40,794 nucleotides of DNA. Source: Bacteroidota bacterium. GTDB taxonomy: Bacteria > Bacteroidota > Ignavibacteria > Kapaibacteriales > UBA2268. Position 1 is the first letter of the stretch. Each line of letters begins with the position of its first letter. A program made the translations under genes and the position numbers. This document shows positions 1 to 9,117 of the stretch, one piece after another. The notes under the pieces were generated by a model that was not told where the DNA came from, did no database searches, and worked only from the letters and a program-made list of their open reading frames with translations. The stretch is taken from contig JAKAKE010000171.1 of NCBI GenBank assembly GCA_021824625.1, forward strand, positions 1-40,794, read 5' to 3'.

Positions 1-26
1 AAAACCTGCGATTCACATCGCAGGTT
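1..26 (-). terminator. Rho-independent terminator of the S8 protease gene
   Basis: A perfect 10-bp inverted repeat (AACCTGCGAT, 4-nt loop, ATCGCAGGTT) lies at 3-26, just past the protease stop codon. Read on the minus strand the stem ends in TTTT at the window edge, so the U-tract may continue outside the window. Position and shape fit an intrinsic terminator for the minus-strand gene. Termination itself is inferred. Confidence 0.8.
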
Positions 27-37
27 CTTTAAAATTT

Positions 38-3000
38 CTATTTTATAAAATTCAACAATCCTGTGAGCTTCTTCCCTTCAATATTCAGAGAATAAATGTA
101 TATCCCGCTCGATAAACCTTCGGCATTGAAATTGAACCTATGCAATCCTCCATCTAACTTTTGATTCGCAATAACCAATACTTCATTACCAAGAATATCC
201 ATAATAGCAAGTCCTACTGATTGCGGCTTATCAAGGTTCAGATAAAATGTAGTCGTTCCATTAAATGGATTTGGATAAACTTTAACTAATTTATCAGAAG
301 TAAATTTATCAACAGAAGTTGCATTTAGAAGAACTTTGAAAGTGTCCGATACTACATTATTACACTGATTCGATACAATGCAATAATAACGACCCTCATC
401 TTGCTTTGTAAAAGGAAATTTCCTAAATAATGAATCGTTGGCGCCAGGTACCAAAACATCATTTTTAAACCACCTAAAAGCGATAGGTGCTTCACCTGAA
501 GCATTAACAGAAAGCAACATCTCTCCCATGTCTTCAATTTTAATTTCCCTTAAAGGTGCTACTCTCTGAATTGTAACATTTACCTTTGACTTTAACTCAA
601 CTGTATCCGTGGATTGTTTAATATTACCGGGATTTGCTGTAACCATAGCATAATAGTTTCCTTCATCGTTCTTGATAATATTATTTACTACAAGAGTAGT
701 TGAATCCACACCGGCAATCCTGCTATCGCCTGTAAGTGGTTGCCCGTCCTTATACCATTTATATGTTAAAGTTTTTTCTCCTCCAACTGCATTGATTGAA
801 AATGCAGCATCCTGCCCTTGGCATAAAAACTGACTTGCCGGTTGTGATTTAATATAACTGCTTTGCCATCCCTGACGCCAATCCGAATATACAGCCGCAT
901 CATCATTATATTTAGTTTCGTCTTTCGTTGTTGCTCCATTCCCCTCCTGAAAACGCCAATAACCCGCCAGTCCAACCTCATTTCCATTTAGAACAGTATT
1001 CATATTTTGAATTAATTCCTGCTGAGTTCTAACTACACTCCACATTCTGATTTCATCAATTGTTCCATCAAAGGGACTTGAATTATAAGTATTATTTCCA
1101 AACAAAAGCGGAAACGTCGAATTATCCTTAATCAATCCCTTTGGTAAATTCTGAGTCTTGAAAATTGTATCAACTATTTGAATACCATTAACATAAAATT
1201 TAACAATACTGTCCCCATCATAAGTAACAGCAACATGCTGCCAATCTTTAAAATTAAATTTAAATTTGTCGGTAAACACATTTGAAACTTTGTCGCTGTC
1301 GTTGGTAAAAGTAAAACGAAGTGACCTGTCACCTGCTATATAAAACATGAAATTAGTTTTGTCGGCTATTCTTCCGAAATAGCTTCTTCCTCCGCTTCGG
1401 GCTTTTATCCATGCTTCGATTGTGAGCCTGTTAAATAAATTAATCGGTGGTGAAGCTTGTATTTCGGCATAACCATTCCTGTTATTAAAATCGAGAGCAC
1501 TCTCCCCGTCGAAAATATAAACTCTTCCGGTTGTGTCATAATTTTTATTTTCTCTTGTTATATTCATTTTCGCATCAAAAATTCCGGGAACATTATAAGT
1601 CCATTTTGGATTTTTATCGTTAGAACTTCCGCCCTGTTTATCACCAAAATCCCAGTTCCAGCTTTCAATCGGTTTAGTTGTTAAAGATTTATCCTGAAAA
1701 CTGACTTCCAGAGGAGCATGGCCCGTTATCGGCTGAGAAGTAAAAACGGGTATTGTGTAATCAATCGGAATACCTAAGAAATTCATTATTCGTGAAACAA
1801 GTTCATACCTTGTGCTTGGCTGTGCATGGTCATTCAATTCCGCAATAGGATATGCACTATAAAAAGTCTTTTGGTTATAAAAACCAATATTTTGCACAGA
1901 AACAGTTCCATATCCCGGCTGATAGAAAGAAGTGTATCCATCACCCGGAATTACAGTGTCAATCGAAAGGAATCTCGAAGCATGAGAACCGATGAATTCC
2001 ATATTTACTGTTAAAGCAGATGAATTACCCTCCAAAGTATCAAGTATCACGTTGTCTTCACCGTCATCACTGCTTCTTATTCCGAATAATTCAAGTAATT
2101 TAGAATTATTTCTCTGGTCCCACCCAAAAATTTCAGTTCCTTCAATGTAAACTTTGCCGCCATCCAACAAGTAATTCCTCACAACATCAGCCATCCAGTC
2201 ATCAAAGCTGGTAAGGCCCATACCGGCACCTGTTTCGGTATAGCCAATACTTCCAAAAGAAAGAAATACAGCATCATAACCGAATAAAGTGGCTGGAAAT
2301 TCATTCCCATAAGTAACTTTTACTCCCTGGCCTTTTAAGAAATCTCTGATGAATGAACCACTGAACCCCCTCATTGGTATTCCTTCCCAAACCAAAACTC
2401 CACCTGTTGTTATGGGGATTTCAAAATCCATAGTGTTCCCATAAACAATTTCCTCATTATCGGATGTTGTTTTCAATCTTAATTTTGCGAATCTTGCTTC
2501 TGCCGAAGAAGAAATTTTTATCTCAAACTCAGGTGGAATAATTGAATATCCGTCAGAATTAACACTTCCTGTATATGAGCCGTTGATTACTTCTATATCA
2601 GGGTCGAGTGTTTCCAATGTAAAATTAACAGAATTTGAACTCAACAAATGAGCATAATTTCTGATAACAAAACCAATATTAACAGTATCTCCCGGTTCCA
2701 AAGCCCCATCATTATCAGATAGTGAATCCTTTGTGATTACTTGGTAAAGTTCTAATCTTAATTTTTTTGGAATTGACGGATTTGTTTCAATTAGCGACCT
2801 GTATGGATTAACTCTACCGGCACCAAGTTTATCAATATAATTTGCATTCATCGAATCTATATTATCGGCTGTACCAAAAAATTGTTCTTCAATTTGTGCT
2901 ATTTGCCAATCAGGATGATAAGCCCTGAGAAGTCCAATACATCCTGCCGCTACCGGACTTGCCATTGATGTCCCCTGGTAACTACCGTAACCGTGATTCA

Positions 3001-4363
3001 AAAGAGTGCTTAAAATACCTCCGCCATTACCGTAATCGCCTCCGGGAGCGGCTATATCAACACCGATTCCGAAATTTGAATAATTTGCTTTTCTATCATC
3101 AACACCTACCGAAGCAACACTTATCACATTAGGATAATATGCGGGATAAAAATGTTCATCACTATTGCCGTTACCGGCTGCTATCACAAGAATTGCCCCA
3201 AGACTAGTTGCATAAGCTATTGACTCTGCCTCGGCGGCTGAGTATCCTCCTCCGCCCCAACTGCAGTTTATCACATCGGCACCATTTTCAGCAAGATAGA
3301 CTATCCCTTCATACCCCTTATCAATATTATTGAAGCCCGGGCATGAGTGTGATGTTGGTAAAAACTTAACATTCCAGCTTATCGAGGCAATTCCGGAATC
3401 ATTATTAGTTACTCCGGCAGCTATACCTGAAACATGTGTCCCATGGCTATTATAATCCCATGGATTATTACCTTCTCCATTACTTATAGTGTCAGTTAGA
3501 AAATCCCAGCCGATGATATCATCAACGTAACCGTTACCATCATCATCAATGTGATTTGTATCACCCGGGTCAAACACCCAAGTGCTGTCACTTTGTCTAA
3601 ACTCTATTACATGCCCGTCATGGTCGGCATCCTCACCTAAATTTTGTTTTATGTTATTAATTAAATCAGGATGGTCCCACTCTACACCGGTATCACTGAT
3701 ACCAATGATAATTTCCTGGATTCCGTTTTCTCCTTTGAATACATCCCATGCCGAATCAGCTTTTATTTGAGGTAAATGCTGCTGCCGGCTGTAAAGGGAA
3801 TCATTAGGAATTTCAAGCAGATAACGTATCGGCACAGGTTCTGCATACTCAACATTCGGGTCATCGGCAAACTCCTTTAAAACCATTCCCAAATTTTCCC
3901 CCTTTCCTAAAGTGGGATTCAAGGGGATTATTAATGTATAAATTCTCGAAAGGTCAGGTATTTCCTTCTTTGCAGATTGAATATAATCTTTATTCTTTTG
4001 TAGTAAATCTTTTCTTTGTTTGTATTTCTTATTAGTTTTTATACCAAACTTCTCAATTTTATCGTCAAGACTGCTAATACCAAATCTGTAATTTACAGTT
4101 CCCTGCAATTCATCCGAAGTTTTCAAAAAAGCTTTTGTATCTTTTTTAAGTTTTATGTATAATTTATCAAAATAATACAAGGGCCTTCCTTCCTTATCTC
4201 TTCCGTTAATCTGCCTTAAACATTCAGATAAAGTTCTTGGCTTTACCCCTTTATTAAAGTGGGATTCAGGGGAATTTCCTATATTATTTGTTGTCAGCGA
4301 AAATAAATTTACTGACGTTGAAATTATTATTATTGAAACGAATAATGAAAATAATTTTTTCAA
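38..4363 (-). CDS. Secreted subtilisin-like (S8) serine protease with PKD, LamG, Ig-like and T9SS sorting domains
   Basis: Predicted secreted endopeptidase of 1441 aa. A signal peptide covers about residues 1-22 and a propeptide-like region extends to about 190. The S8 catalytic triad is visible as D (GISDTGVEWDHPD, about 223), H (SHGTHVSG, about 311) and S (GTSMASP, about 466). An acidic 'DDDGNGYVDD' loop before the His probably binds calcium. Next come a PKD domain (about 874-944, WNWDFGD), a LamG/concanavalin-like domain (about 950-1165) and two Ig-like domains (about 1175-1355). The C-terminus ('VKVYPNPFNG … GLSSGIYIYSL') is a type A T9SS sorting domain, so export through T9SS to the surface is expected. 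The start is TTG, preceded by GGGAG at good spacing. Two dispersed repeats lie in frame within the N-terminal 150 residues. The gene is monocistronic, with a terminator directly after the stop. Domain calls are firm; the substrate is unknown. Confidence 0.93.
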   Translation of the reverse strand: MKKLFSLFVSIIIISTSVNLFSLTTNNIGNSPESHFNKGVKPRTLSECLRQINGRDKEGRPLYYFDKLYIKLKKDTKAFLKTSDELQGTVNYRFGISSLDDKIEKFGIKTNKKYKQRKDLLQKNKDYIQSAKKEIPDLSRIYTLIIPLNPTLGKGENLGMVLKEFADDPNVEYAEPVPIRYLLEIPNDSLYSRQQHLPQIKADSAWDVFKGENGIQEIIIGISDTGVEWDHPDLINNIKQNLGEDADHDGHVIEFRQSDSTWVFDPGDTNHIDDDGNGYVDDIIGWDFLTDTISNGEGNNPWDYNSHGTHVSGIAAGVTNNDSGIASISWNVKFLPTSHSCPGFNNIDKGYEGIVYLAENGADVINCSWGGGGYSAAEAESIAYATSLGAILVIAAGNGNSDEHFYPAYYPNVISVASVGVDDRKANYSNFGIGVDIAAPGGDYGNGGGILSTLLNHGYGSYQGTSMASPVAAGCIGLLRAYHPDWQIAQIEEQFFGTADNIDSMNANYIDKLGAGRVNPYRSLIETNPSIPKKLRLELYQVITKDSLSDNDGALEPGDTVNIGFVIRNYAHLLSSNSVNFTLETLDPDIEVINGSYTGSVNSDGYSIIPPEFEIKISSSAEARFAKLRLKTTSDNEEIVYGNTMDFEIPITTGGVLVWEGIPMRGFSGSFIRDFLKGQGVKVTYGNEFPATLFGYDAVFLSFGSIGYTETGAGMGLTSFDDWMADVVRNYLLDGGKVYIEGTEIFGWDQRNNSKLLELFGIRSSDDGEDNVILDTLEGNSSALTVNMEFIGSHASRFLSIDTVIPGDGYTSFYQPGYGTVSVQNIGFYNQKTFYSAYPIAELNDHAQPSTRYELVSRIMNFLGIPIDYTIPVFTSQPITGHAPLEVSFQDKSLTTKPIESWNWDFGDKQGGSSNDKNPKWTYNVPGIFDAKMNITRENKNYDTTGRVYIFDGESALDFNNRNGYAEIQASPPINLFNRLTIEAWIKARSGGRSYFGRIADKTNFMFYIAGDRSLRFTFTNDSDKVSNVFTDKFKFNFKDWQHVAVTYDGDSIVKFYVNGIQIVDTIFKTQNLPKGLIKDNSTFPLLFGNNTYNSSPFDGTIDEIRMWSVVRTQQELIQNMNTVLNGNEVGLAGYWRFQEGNGATTKDETKYNDDAAVYSDWRQGWQSSYIKSQPASQFLCQGQDAAFSINAVGGEKTLTYKWYKDGQPLTGDSRIAGVDSTTLVVNNIIKNDEGNYYAMVTANPGNIKQSTDTVELKSKVNVTIQRVAPLREIKIEDMGEMLLSVNASGEAPIAFRWFKNDVLVPGANDSLFRKFPFTKQDEGRYYCIVSNQCNNVVSDTFKVLLNATSVDKFTSDKLVKVYPNPFNGTTTFYLNLDKPQSVGLAIMDILGNEVLVIANQKLDGGLHRFNFNAEGLSSGIYIYSLNIEGKKLTGLLNFIK
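3898..3927. repeat. Dispersed GC-rich repeat inside the protease coding sequence (copy A)
   Basis: The plus strand reads CCCCCTTTCCTAAAGTGGGA followed by TTCAAGGGGA. This is the same unit as the copies at 4246, 4461-4631 and (opposite strand) 26602. In the protease frame it encodes the propeptide stretch IPLNPTLGKGENL, without a stop or frameshift. Confidence 0.7.
4246..4273. repeat. Dispersed GC-rich repeat inside the protease coding sequence (copy B)
   Basis: The plus strand reads CCCCTTTATTAAAGTGGGAT followed by TCAGGGGA, a near match to copy A. It encodes residues about 30-39 (SPESHFNKG), between the signal peptide and the propeptide of the protease. Confidence 0.7.
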
Positions 4364-4458
4364 TTTAACACTCCCAAGGATTTAAGAATAACTTTCTAAA
4401 ATACAAAAAAAAAATCAATTTCCATGTCCAATGCCGGTGATTTAAACAGAATTTCCTT

Positions 4459-4631
4459 TTCCCACTTTATCAAAGAGCTTATCCTGAGCTTGTCGAAGGA
4501 TGAATTCAGGGGGATTTTCTCCTCTTTCCCCCTTTATAAAAGGGGGATTCAGGGGGATTTCTTCTTTCACAATTTATCACAGGGGATTCAGGGGGATTTC
4601 TTCTTTCACAATTTATCACAGTGGGGATTTT
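4459..4631. repeat. Cluster of dispersed repeats, including a perfect 39-bp tandem duplication
   Basis: The gene-free gap between the protease start and the next gene is filled with repeats. A first unit (CCCACTTTATCAAAG … ATTCAGGGGG) is interrupted by a palindromic insert, TTATCCTGAGC … TCGAAGGAT. A second unit contains an 8-bp hairpin (CCCCCTTT ATA AAAGGGGG). Then a 39-bp unit is repeated exactly at 4543-4581 and 4582-4620, followed by a partial third copy. The ORF-track entry 4424-4639 is an artefact of this repeat DNA. Confidence 0.85.
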
Positions 4632-4635
4632 GTTA

Positions 4636-5502
4636 TTAATTTCCTGACTTATAAAAATACCCTTTAATAAATCCTTTGAATATATACTTTAAATCGGAGA
4701 AACTTCTTGCACGAAAAATCCATAAAAATAAAATTATGAATGGGCGTATCAATCTCACAGACAAACTTCCGTGCAATACATTAACAGCTATCAGATTTCT
4801 TACAAAATAGAATTTTTTTGAAGGTTGAATTTTATTCAATGGGGATACTTCAAGTTTACGGTCTAGTCTTGCATCCCTGCATAGTTCAATTTTAATATTA
4901 AATTTTTTTACTCTCAGGAAATATTCAGTATCATCAGCAAAAATAAAAAATTTCTTTTCCGGTAATCCTATTCTTTCCACAACAGACCTGTGAAACAACG
5001 GACCTTCGAATGTGATGCCTTCGACCGTAACAAATTTATCTTTTAAATGGTTTTCAGTTATAATTCCCTGCCAGAATTTTTTTAATGGATTAGATAAATT
5101 ATAATGAATTACATCGTTCAAAAATGGCTCCCCGTCCGGTTTATGTCTTAAGGGAACCCGCACAAGATTCATATCGTCTTTTTCAAGTAATAATTCAAGA
5201 CATTTTAAATCCGGCACAACATCATCATCCATTGTCCAAATCCATTCGCCTCCTTTATCATAAGCAGCTTTTATTCCTGTAAATTGTCCTCCTGAACTAC
5301 CGACATTATCTTGCCTGATAATAATAATGTCCTGCTGTTCAACAAGCCATTCCGATGTACCGTCCGTACTCGAATTATCTACGACAATAATATTATTTGT
5401 CTTTTTAGTCTGATTTCGTATAGCATTTATGATTTCTTTTAAAAAGTCAAGTCTATTATAAGTTACAACAACAGCAGTTACATTTATATTTTCTGAAGGC
5501 AT
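4636..5502 (-). CDS. Family 2 glycosyltransferase
   Basis: Soluble GT-A enzyme of 288 aa, predicted to move a sugar from a nucleotide-sugar donor onto a growing lipid-linked glycan at the cytoplasmic membrane face. It shows the GT2 N-terminus (VVTYNRLDFLKE … VVDNSSTDGT), a metal-binding DXD-type motif (TMDDDVVPD, about 92) and a downstream acceptor/base-region motif (FIFADDTEYFLR, about 190). It resembles the GlfT2/rhamnosyltransferase branch, but donor and acceptor cannot be read from sequence. A stretch of hydrophobic residues near the C-terminus could associate with the membrane. It is the last gene of the polysaccharide cluster, 9 bp downstream of the NUDIX gene, with an AGGA upstream of its ATG. 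Confidence 0.9.
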   Translation of the reverse strand: MPSENINVTAVVVTYNRLDFLKEIINAIRNQTKKTNNIIVVDNSSTDGTSEWLVEQQDIIIIRQDNVGSSGGQFTGIKAAYDKGGEWIWTMDDDVVPDLKCLELLLEKDDMNLVRVPLRHKPDGEPFLNDVIHYNLSNPLKKFWQGIITENHLKDKFVTVEGITFEGPLFHRSVVERIGLPEKKFFIFADDTEYFLRVKKFNIKIELCRDARLDRKLEVSPLNKIQPSKKFYFVRNLIAVNVLHGSLSVRLIRPFIILFLWIFRARSFSDLKYIFKGFIKGYFYKSGN

Positions 5503-5511
5503 TATATATTC

Positions 5512-5982
5512 CTAAAATCCTTTAATTTCTAATAAACCTGTTGATTTTCCATTTATGATGTAATTGTGAAAAATAGTTGCACCTTCCTTATGTGTTCTCA
5601 GAAATAATCTTTTATAACATTCCTTATAGGTGAGCCATTCAAAAGCCTGATGTTCCTTAGATAATTTGACTTTTTGATTTTTATTAATTAATGCACCAAA
5701 AACCGGCGAAAGATTTATCAAATCCCTCTTAGCATCAAAAAAAGTAGTTATGTAAGGTAAAGTCCAAATTTTTTTTGGTTTAATATTAATCTCTTCAATT
5801 ATTTCTCTTACAGTAGTTGATAAAGCAGTCTCACCTTTCTTGATTTTCCCAGTTACAACCTGCCAGACATTAGGATATAACTTGCTTTGTTCTGTCCTTT
5901 GTAATGCGAGGTATTTCGGTTCATTATTTTTGTCTAAAACTGCGATGTGGACTTGAATTGTATTAGATACGATTTTCGGCAT
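5512..5982 (-). CDS. NUDIX hydrolase
   Basis: Small cytoplasmic hydrolase of 156 aa expected to cleave a nucleoside diphosphate linked to another moiety. The Nudix box is clear (GKIKKGETALSTTVREIIEE, about residues 45-65), with the REUxEE metal-binding core intact. The usual Gly after EE is Asn here (EEINI). The N-terminal 'IQVHIAVLDKNNEPKYLALQR' fits the dATP pyrophosphohydrolase-like group (NudB-like). Substrate is not determinable; nucleotide-sugar or dNTP hydrolysis are both possible. It lies between accA and a glycosyltransferase on the same strand. Confidence 0.88.
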   Translation of the reverse strand: MPKIVSNTIQVHIAVLDKNNEPKYLALQRTEQSKLYPNVWQVVTGKIKKGETALSTTVREIIEEINIKPKKIWTLPYITTFFDAKRDLINLSPVFGALINKNQKVKLSKEHQAFEWLTYKECYKRLFLRTHKEGATIFHNYIINGKSTGLLEIKGF

Positions 5983-6032
5983 TACTTAATAATTCTATAT
6001 TTTAATTGTCAATCACTTTATTACATAAAAAC

Positions 6033-6989
6033 TTATGATTCCTGCCAAACTCCCATTTTTGCGAATTTTTCCCGCCTGTTTTTAACCAAATCATTAGTGC
6101 TCAATTTCAATAAATTACCCAGGTTCATATTTATACTTTCCTGCATAATAGAAAACATCATTTGCGGGTCATTGTGGGCACCTCCAACAGGCTCCTTGAT
6201 GATTTCATCAATTACACCAATCTTTTTCAAATCCTCGGCAGTTAATTGAAGGGCTTCTGCCGCTTGTTCTTTGAAATCCCAGCTTCGCCATAAGATACTT
6301 GAGCAAGACTCAGGAGATATGACTGAATACCATGAATTTTCAAGCATGAGAATTTTATCACCTACACCAATTCCGATGGCTCCCCCGGATGCTCCTTCAC
6401 CAATTATTACTATGATAATCGGTACTCTCAATTTAGACATCAACAACAAATTCCTTGCTATTGCTTCTGCCTGTCCTCTTTCTTCTGCCTCTATACCGGG
6501 ATAAGCTCCAGGAGTATCAAGAAAACAAATTATCGGATTATTAAATTTTTCTGCTAACTGAAACAAGCGATTTGCTTTTCTGTAACCTTCCGGATGAGGC
6601 ATCCCAAAATTTCTGTATAGATTTGACTTAGTATCTCTTCCTTTTTGATGACCCACAACCATAACCGGCCTGCCACTAATTTTTGCTATTCCTCCAACAA
6701 TAGAAGGGTCGTCTTTATAGTTCCTATCGCCGTGCAGTTCATAGAAATCTGTGAAAACATTTTGTAAATAGTCAAGTGTAAAGGGACGTTCAGGATGACG
6801 GGCTATCTGAACCCTCTGCCAGCGAGTTAAGTTTTGATAAATTTGAAGTCTTAAGTCATCCGCTTTTTTTTGCAGAAAATCAATTTCATTACTTATATCA
6901 AGTTCACTTGATAGAGATTTCATCTCCTCAATCTTCTTTTCAAGTTCAAGAATTGGTTTTTCAAAATCTAAAATTACTTTTTTTGCCAC
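6033..6989 (-). CDS. accA: Acetyl-CoA carboxylase carboxyltransferase subunit alpha
   Basis: Alpha subunit of the acetyl-CoA carboxylase carboxyltransferase, which with AccD transfers the carboxyl group from biotin to acetyl-CoA to give malonyl-CoA for fatty acid synthesis in the cytoplasm. Its 318 aa is the standard length. Family hallmarks are [43 protein letters not shown], the [15 protein letters not shown] oxyanion-hole region and [18 protein letters not shown]. The start is GTG, preceded by AGGAA, and lies 1 bp beyond the upstream glycosyltransferase stop. The gene is therefore probably co-transcribed with polysaccharide genes. No accD, accB or accC is in the window. Confidence 0.97.
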   Translation of the reverse strand: MAKKVILDFEKPILELEKKIEEMKSLSSELDISNEIDFLQKKADDLRLQIYQNLTRWQRVQIARHPERPFTLDYLQNVFTDFYELHGDRNYKDDPSIVGGIAKISGRPVMVVGHQKGRDTKSNLYRNFGMPHPEGYRKANRLFQLAEKFNNPIICFLDTPGAYPGIEAEERGQAEAIARNLLLMSKLRVPIIIVIIGEGASGGAIGIGVGDKILMLENSWYSVISPESCSSILWRSWDFKEQAAEALQLTAEDLKKIGVIDEIIKEPVGGAHNDPQMMFSIMQESINMNLGNLLKLSTNDLVKNRREKFAKMGVWQES

Positions 6990-6990
6990 T

Positions 6991-9006
6991 TTATTTCCTG
7001 AAAAAATGTTTTAATAATATATCAACATCAAGGGAAAAACTGTAATTTATTAAATAGTATTCGTTTAAATCCTTAATTATTTTTTTATTTAAACCTTCGG
7101 TTTTACTTACCTGTGCTAATCCGGTTAACCCGATTTTACCAATTTCAGGTTTAGCATTTCCCAAATCACTTAATCCAACCACAGAATTATCCCCTTTAAA
7201 CACCTTCCAAATCCCCTTTATCGCTTTGGATTTGTTTTCGGAAAGCAAATATAACAATGGTAATCCAATAGTCAAAAGAAAAAAGGAAGTCAGAATATCA
7301 AAAATCCTTTTCAATATTCTGAATCTGATTTTTAATATATTATATTTGAAAAATATTGATTCGGTTTTCGATACATCATTTACTATTCTGGAAGCCAACA
7401 AATCCTCATATTCCGTAACCAAATGAAATTTTACATTTAAATCTGATATACTGGAAATTAATTTTAGTAATTCGGTTTTATTCACATTCGGGTCTGCTAT
7501 TATTATCTCTTCTAATGCATATTGCTCAATTAGTTTTGGAAGATTATTCAAATTTCCAATAACAGGAATACCAAAGCATTTATTTGTGAATTGTGAATTG
7601 TTATTTGTTAACTTTGAATCATTAATTGTAAATTGTGAATTGTTAATTGATAATTGATTTGTTATCATACCAATTAGATTTACATTCCTTGCATCACCTG
7701 ATTTCAACTGGTTAATTATATTTTCGGATTGTTGATTAACACCAAGAATAGCTATTCTTCTGTCAGAATCCTTACCGGATAACCTATCGTATGCACTAAT
7801 TAAAAATCTAAACAAAGCTGTTAATATGGATGTGGTTCCAATTGAAAATAACAAAATTCCACGGCTAAAAGCATATTCGTTGAAGTAGTAAGTCATTGAT
7901 GATAATATGAAAAAGCTGAACATTAATCCAAAAATTGCTCTTCGAATCGTATTATTACCTTCAAAATATTCACCAACTGCAATCATTGAACTAAATAAAA
8001 TCAGAGATACAACAATAAATACTATTGGATAGGCATAGTCGGGTAAGTTGAAAAGACCTCCAAACTTATAATAAGTTCCTATTATTATTGAGGTATTTAT
8101 AACAGCCAAATCAAAAAGGATGATTGCAATTTGTCTTCTGAATCTATTAAAATATGCCAACACTGTCCTTATAGCAATTCCAAGATATAAAAAAAATAAA
8201 AAAAACTTAGATGATGCATAATGTTTTTTTGCAAATATTTGCATTGCCTGATAAAAATGCTTGAGTTCTAATGTTGTATTACGTTTTGTGCTTTCACCCT
8301 TATAATGAATAATGGATGTTTCATGGAAGTATGATACTTTTGAAGGTAATTTAGAGATTCTGTAACATAAATCAATATCTTCACCATACATAAAAAAATC
8401 TTCATCAAACCCCTTAATTTTTTCAAAAACATCTTTCCTAATGAACATATATGCTCCGCCAATTGCATCAATATCGTATGTTTCATCTATGCTTTTATAA
8501 GTTTGATTATATTTTGCAAAAACCTTTGATTTAGGAAATATTTTTTGAAAACCGAATAATTTAGTAAATGAAGCCCATGGTGTAGGAAAACCCCTTCTGC
8601 ATGATAATTGGAAACTTCCATCTGCATTTAGTACTTTGCAGCCGGCAGCTCCAACTTCTGGATGAGCTATCATAAACTGAATCATTTTCATCAGATTATT
8701 TTCTTCTACTACCGTATCAGGATTTAATATTAATATAAATTTTCCGTGAGAATTTCCGAAGGCAATATTATTTGCCTTTCCATACCCAAGATTTTCTTTA
8801 AGTTGTATAAATTTAACACTTGGGAAAAATGGTGATAAGTAGTTTATGGAATTATCTGTGGAATTGTTATCAATTACTATTATTTCAGTTGAATACCCAT
8901 ACTTACCAGAAACTTCAGAAGCCTTCTCTAATGATTTAAGGCATTGATAAAGAAAATCTTTAACATTATAATTTACTATAATAACAGATAAATCAATTCC
9001 TGGCAT
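6991..9006 (-). CDS. GT2 glycosyltransferase fused to a degenerate phosphoglycosyl-transferase-like half
   Basis: Fusion protein of 671 aa. Residues about 1-235 are a complete GT2 domain of the WbbL/rhamnosyltransferase type ([27 protein letters not shown] as the DXD equivalent, [13 protein letters not shown]). Membrane segments follow at about 275-405. Next comes a Rossmann-like CoA-binding domain ([16 protein letters not shown]) as found in polyprenyl sugar transferases. The C-terminus (about 560-671) keeps the membrane entry ([13 protein letters not shown]) and the tail motif ([14 protein letters not shown] … [19 protein letters not shown]) of the bacterial sugar transferase family. The catalytic KFRSM…LDE…NVLxGdMS core is deleted, so this half is probably not a phosphoglycosyl transferase. 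A 70-nt heptamer repeat array encodes residues about 451-474, in a loop of the Rossmann domain. The gene is followed tightly by accA. Confidence 0.88.
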   Translation of the reverse strand: MPGIDLSVIIVNYNVKDFLYQCLKSLEKASEVSGKYGYSTEIIVIDNNSTDNSINYLSPFFPSVKFIQLKENLGYGKANNIAFGNSHGKFILILNPDTVVEENNLMKMIQFMIAHPEVGAAGCKVLNADGSFQLSCRRGFPTPWASFTKLFGFQKIFPKSKVFAKYNQTYKSIDETYDIDAIGGAYMFIRKDVFEKIKGFDEDFFMYGEDIDLCYRISKLPSKVSYFHETSIIHYKGESTKRNTTLELKHFYQAMQIFAKKHYASSKFFLFFLYLGIAIRTVLAYFNRFRRQIAIILFDLAVINTSIIIGTYYKFGGLFNLPDYAYPIVFIVVSLILFSSMIAVGEYFEGNNTIRRAIFGLMFSFFILSSMTYYFNEYAFSRGILLFSIGTTSILTALFRFLISAYDRLSGKDSDRRIAILGVNQQSENIINQLKSGDARNVNLIGMITNQLSINNSQFTINDSKLTNNNSQFTNKCFGIPVIGNLNNLPKLIEQYALEEIIIADPNVNKTELLKLISSISDLNVKFHLVTEYEDLLASRIVNDVSKTESIFFKYNILKIRFRILKRIFDILTSFFLLTIGLPLLYLLSENKSKAIKGIWKVFKGDNSVVGLSDLGNAKPEIGKIGLTGLAQVSKTEGLNKKIIKDLNEYYLINYSFSLDVDILLKHFFRK
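7585..7654. repeat. Degenerate heptamer array inside the GT2-fusion gene
   Basis: Ten consecutive 7-nt units of the TGTGAAT/TGTTAAT/TGTAAAT type read through without a stop. They encode the Asn/Ser/Thr-rich segment [18 protein letters not shown]. The array lies just before '[10 protein letters not shown]', where related enzymes normally have a short loop. Confidence 0.8.
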
Positions 9007-9070
9007 CTAATTTTTATCAGATAAATTGTATAAGTAATTAATTTCAATGCAATAATGTCATGTTCTGAAA

Positions 9071-9117
9071 TACAACGACAATTATTAATTGTTTATTATT
9101 AATTGTTAATTATCAAT
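9071..9117. repeat. Intergenic heptamer-like AT repeat
   Basis: The 106-bp gap between the Dpm1-like gene and the GT2-fusion gene contains TTATTAATTG, TTATTATTAATTG and TTAATTATCAATG, again with a roughly 7-nt period. It resembles the array inside the downstream gene. No other feature is visible in the gap. Confidence 0.5.

Noticed and set aside
4364-4420. Bacteroidota-type promoter upstream of the protease
   Set aside because: TTTG followed after 19 nt by TAAATCC matches the -33 box but only the first bases of the TAnnTTTG -7 box; too weak to annotate.
4424-4639. ORF of 71 aa on the plus strand
   Set aside because: It is built wholly of repeat DNA (LSLSKD and RGIQGDFFF stretches) and has no homologue-like region.
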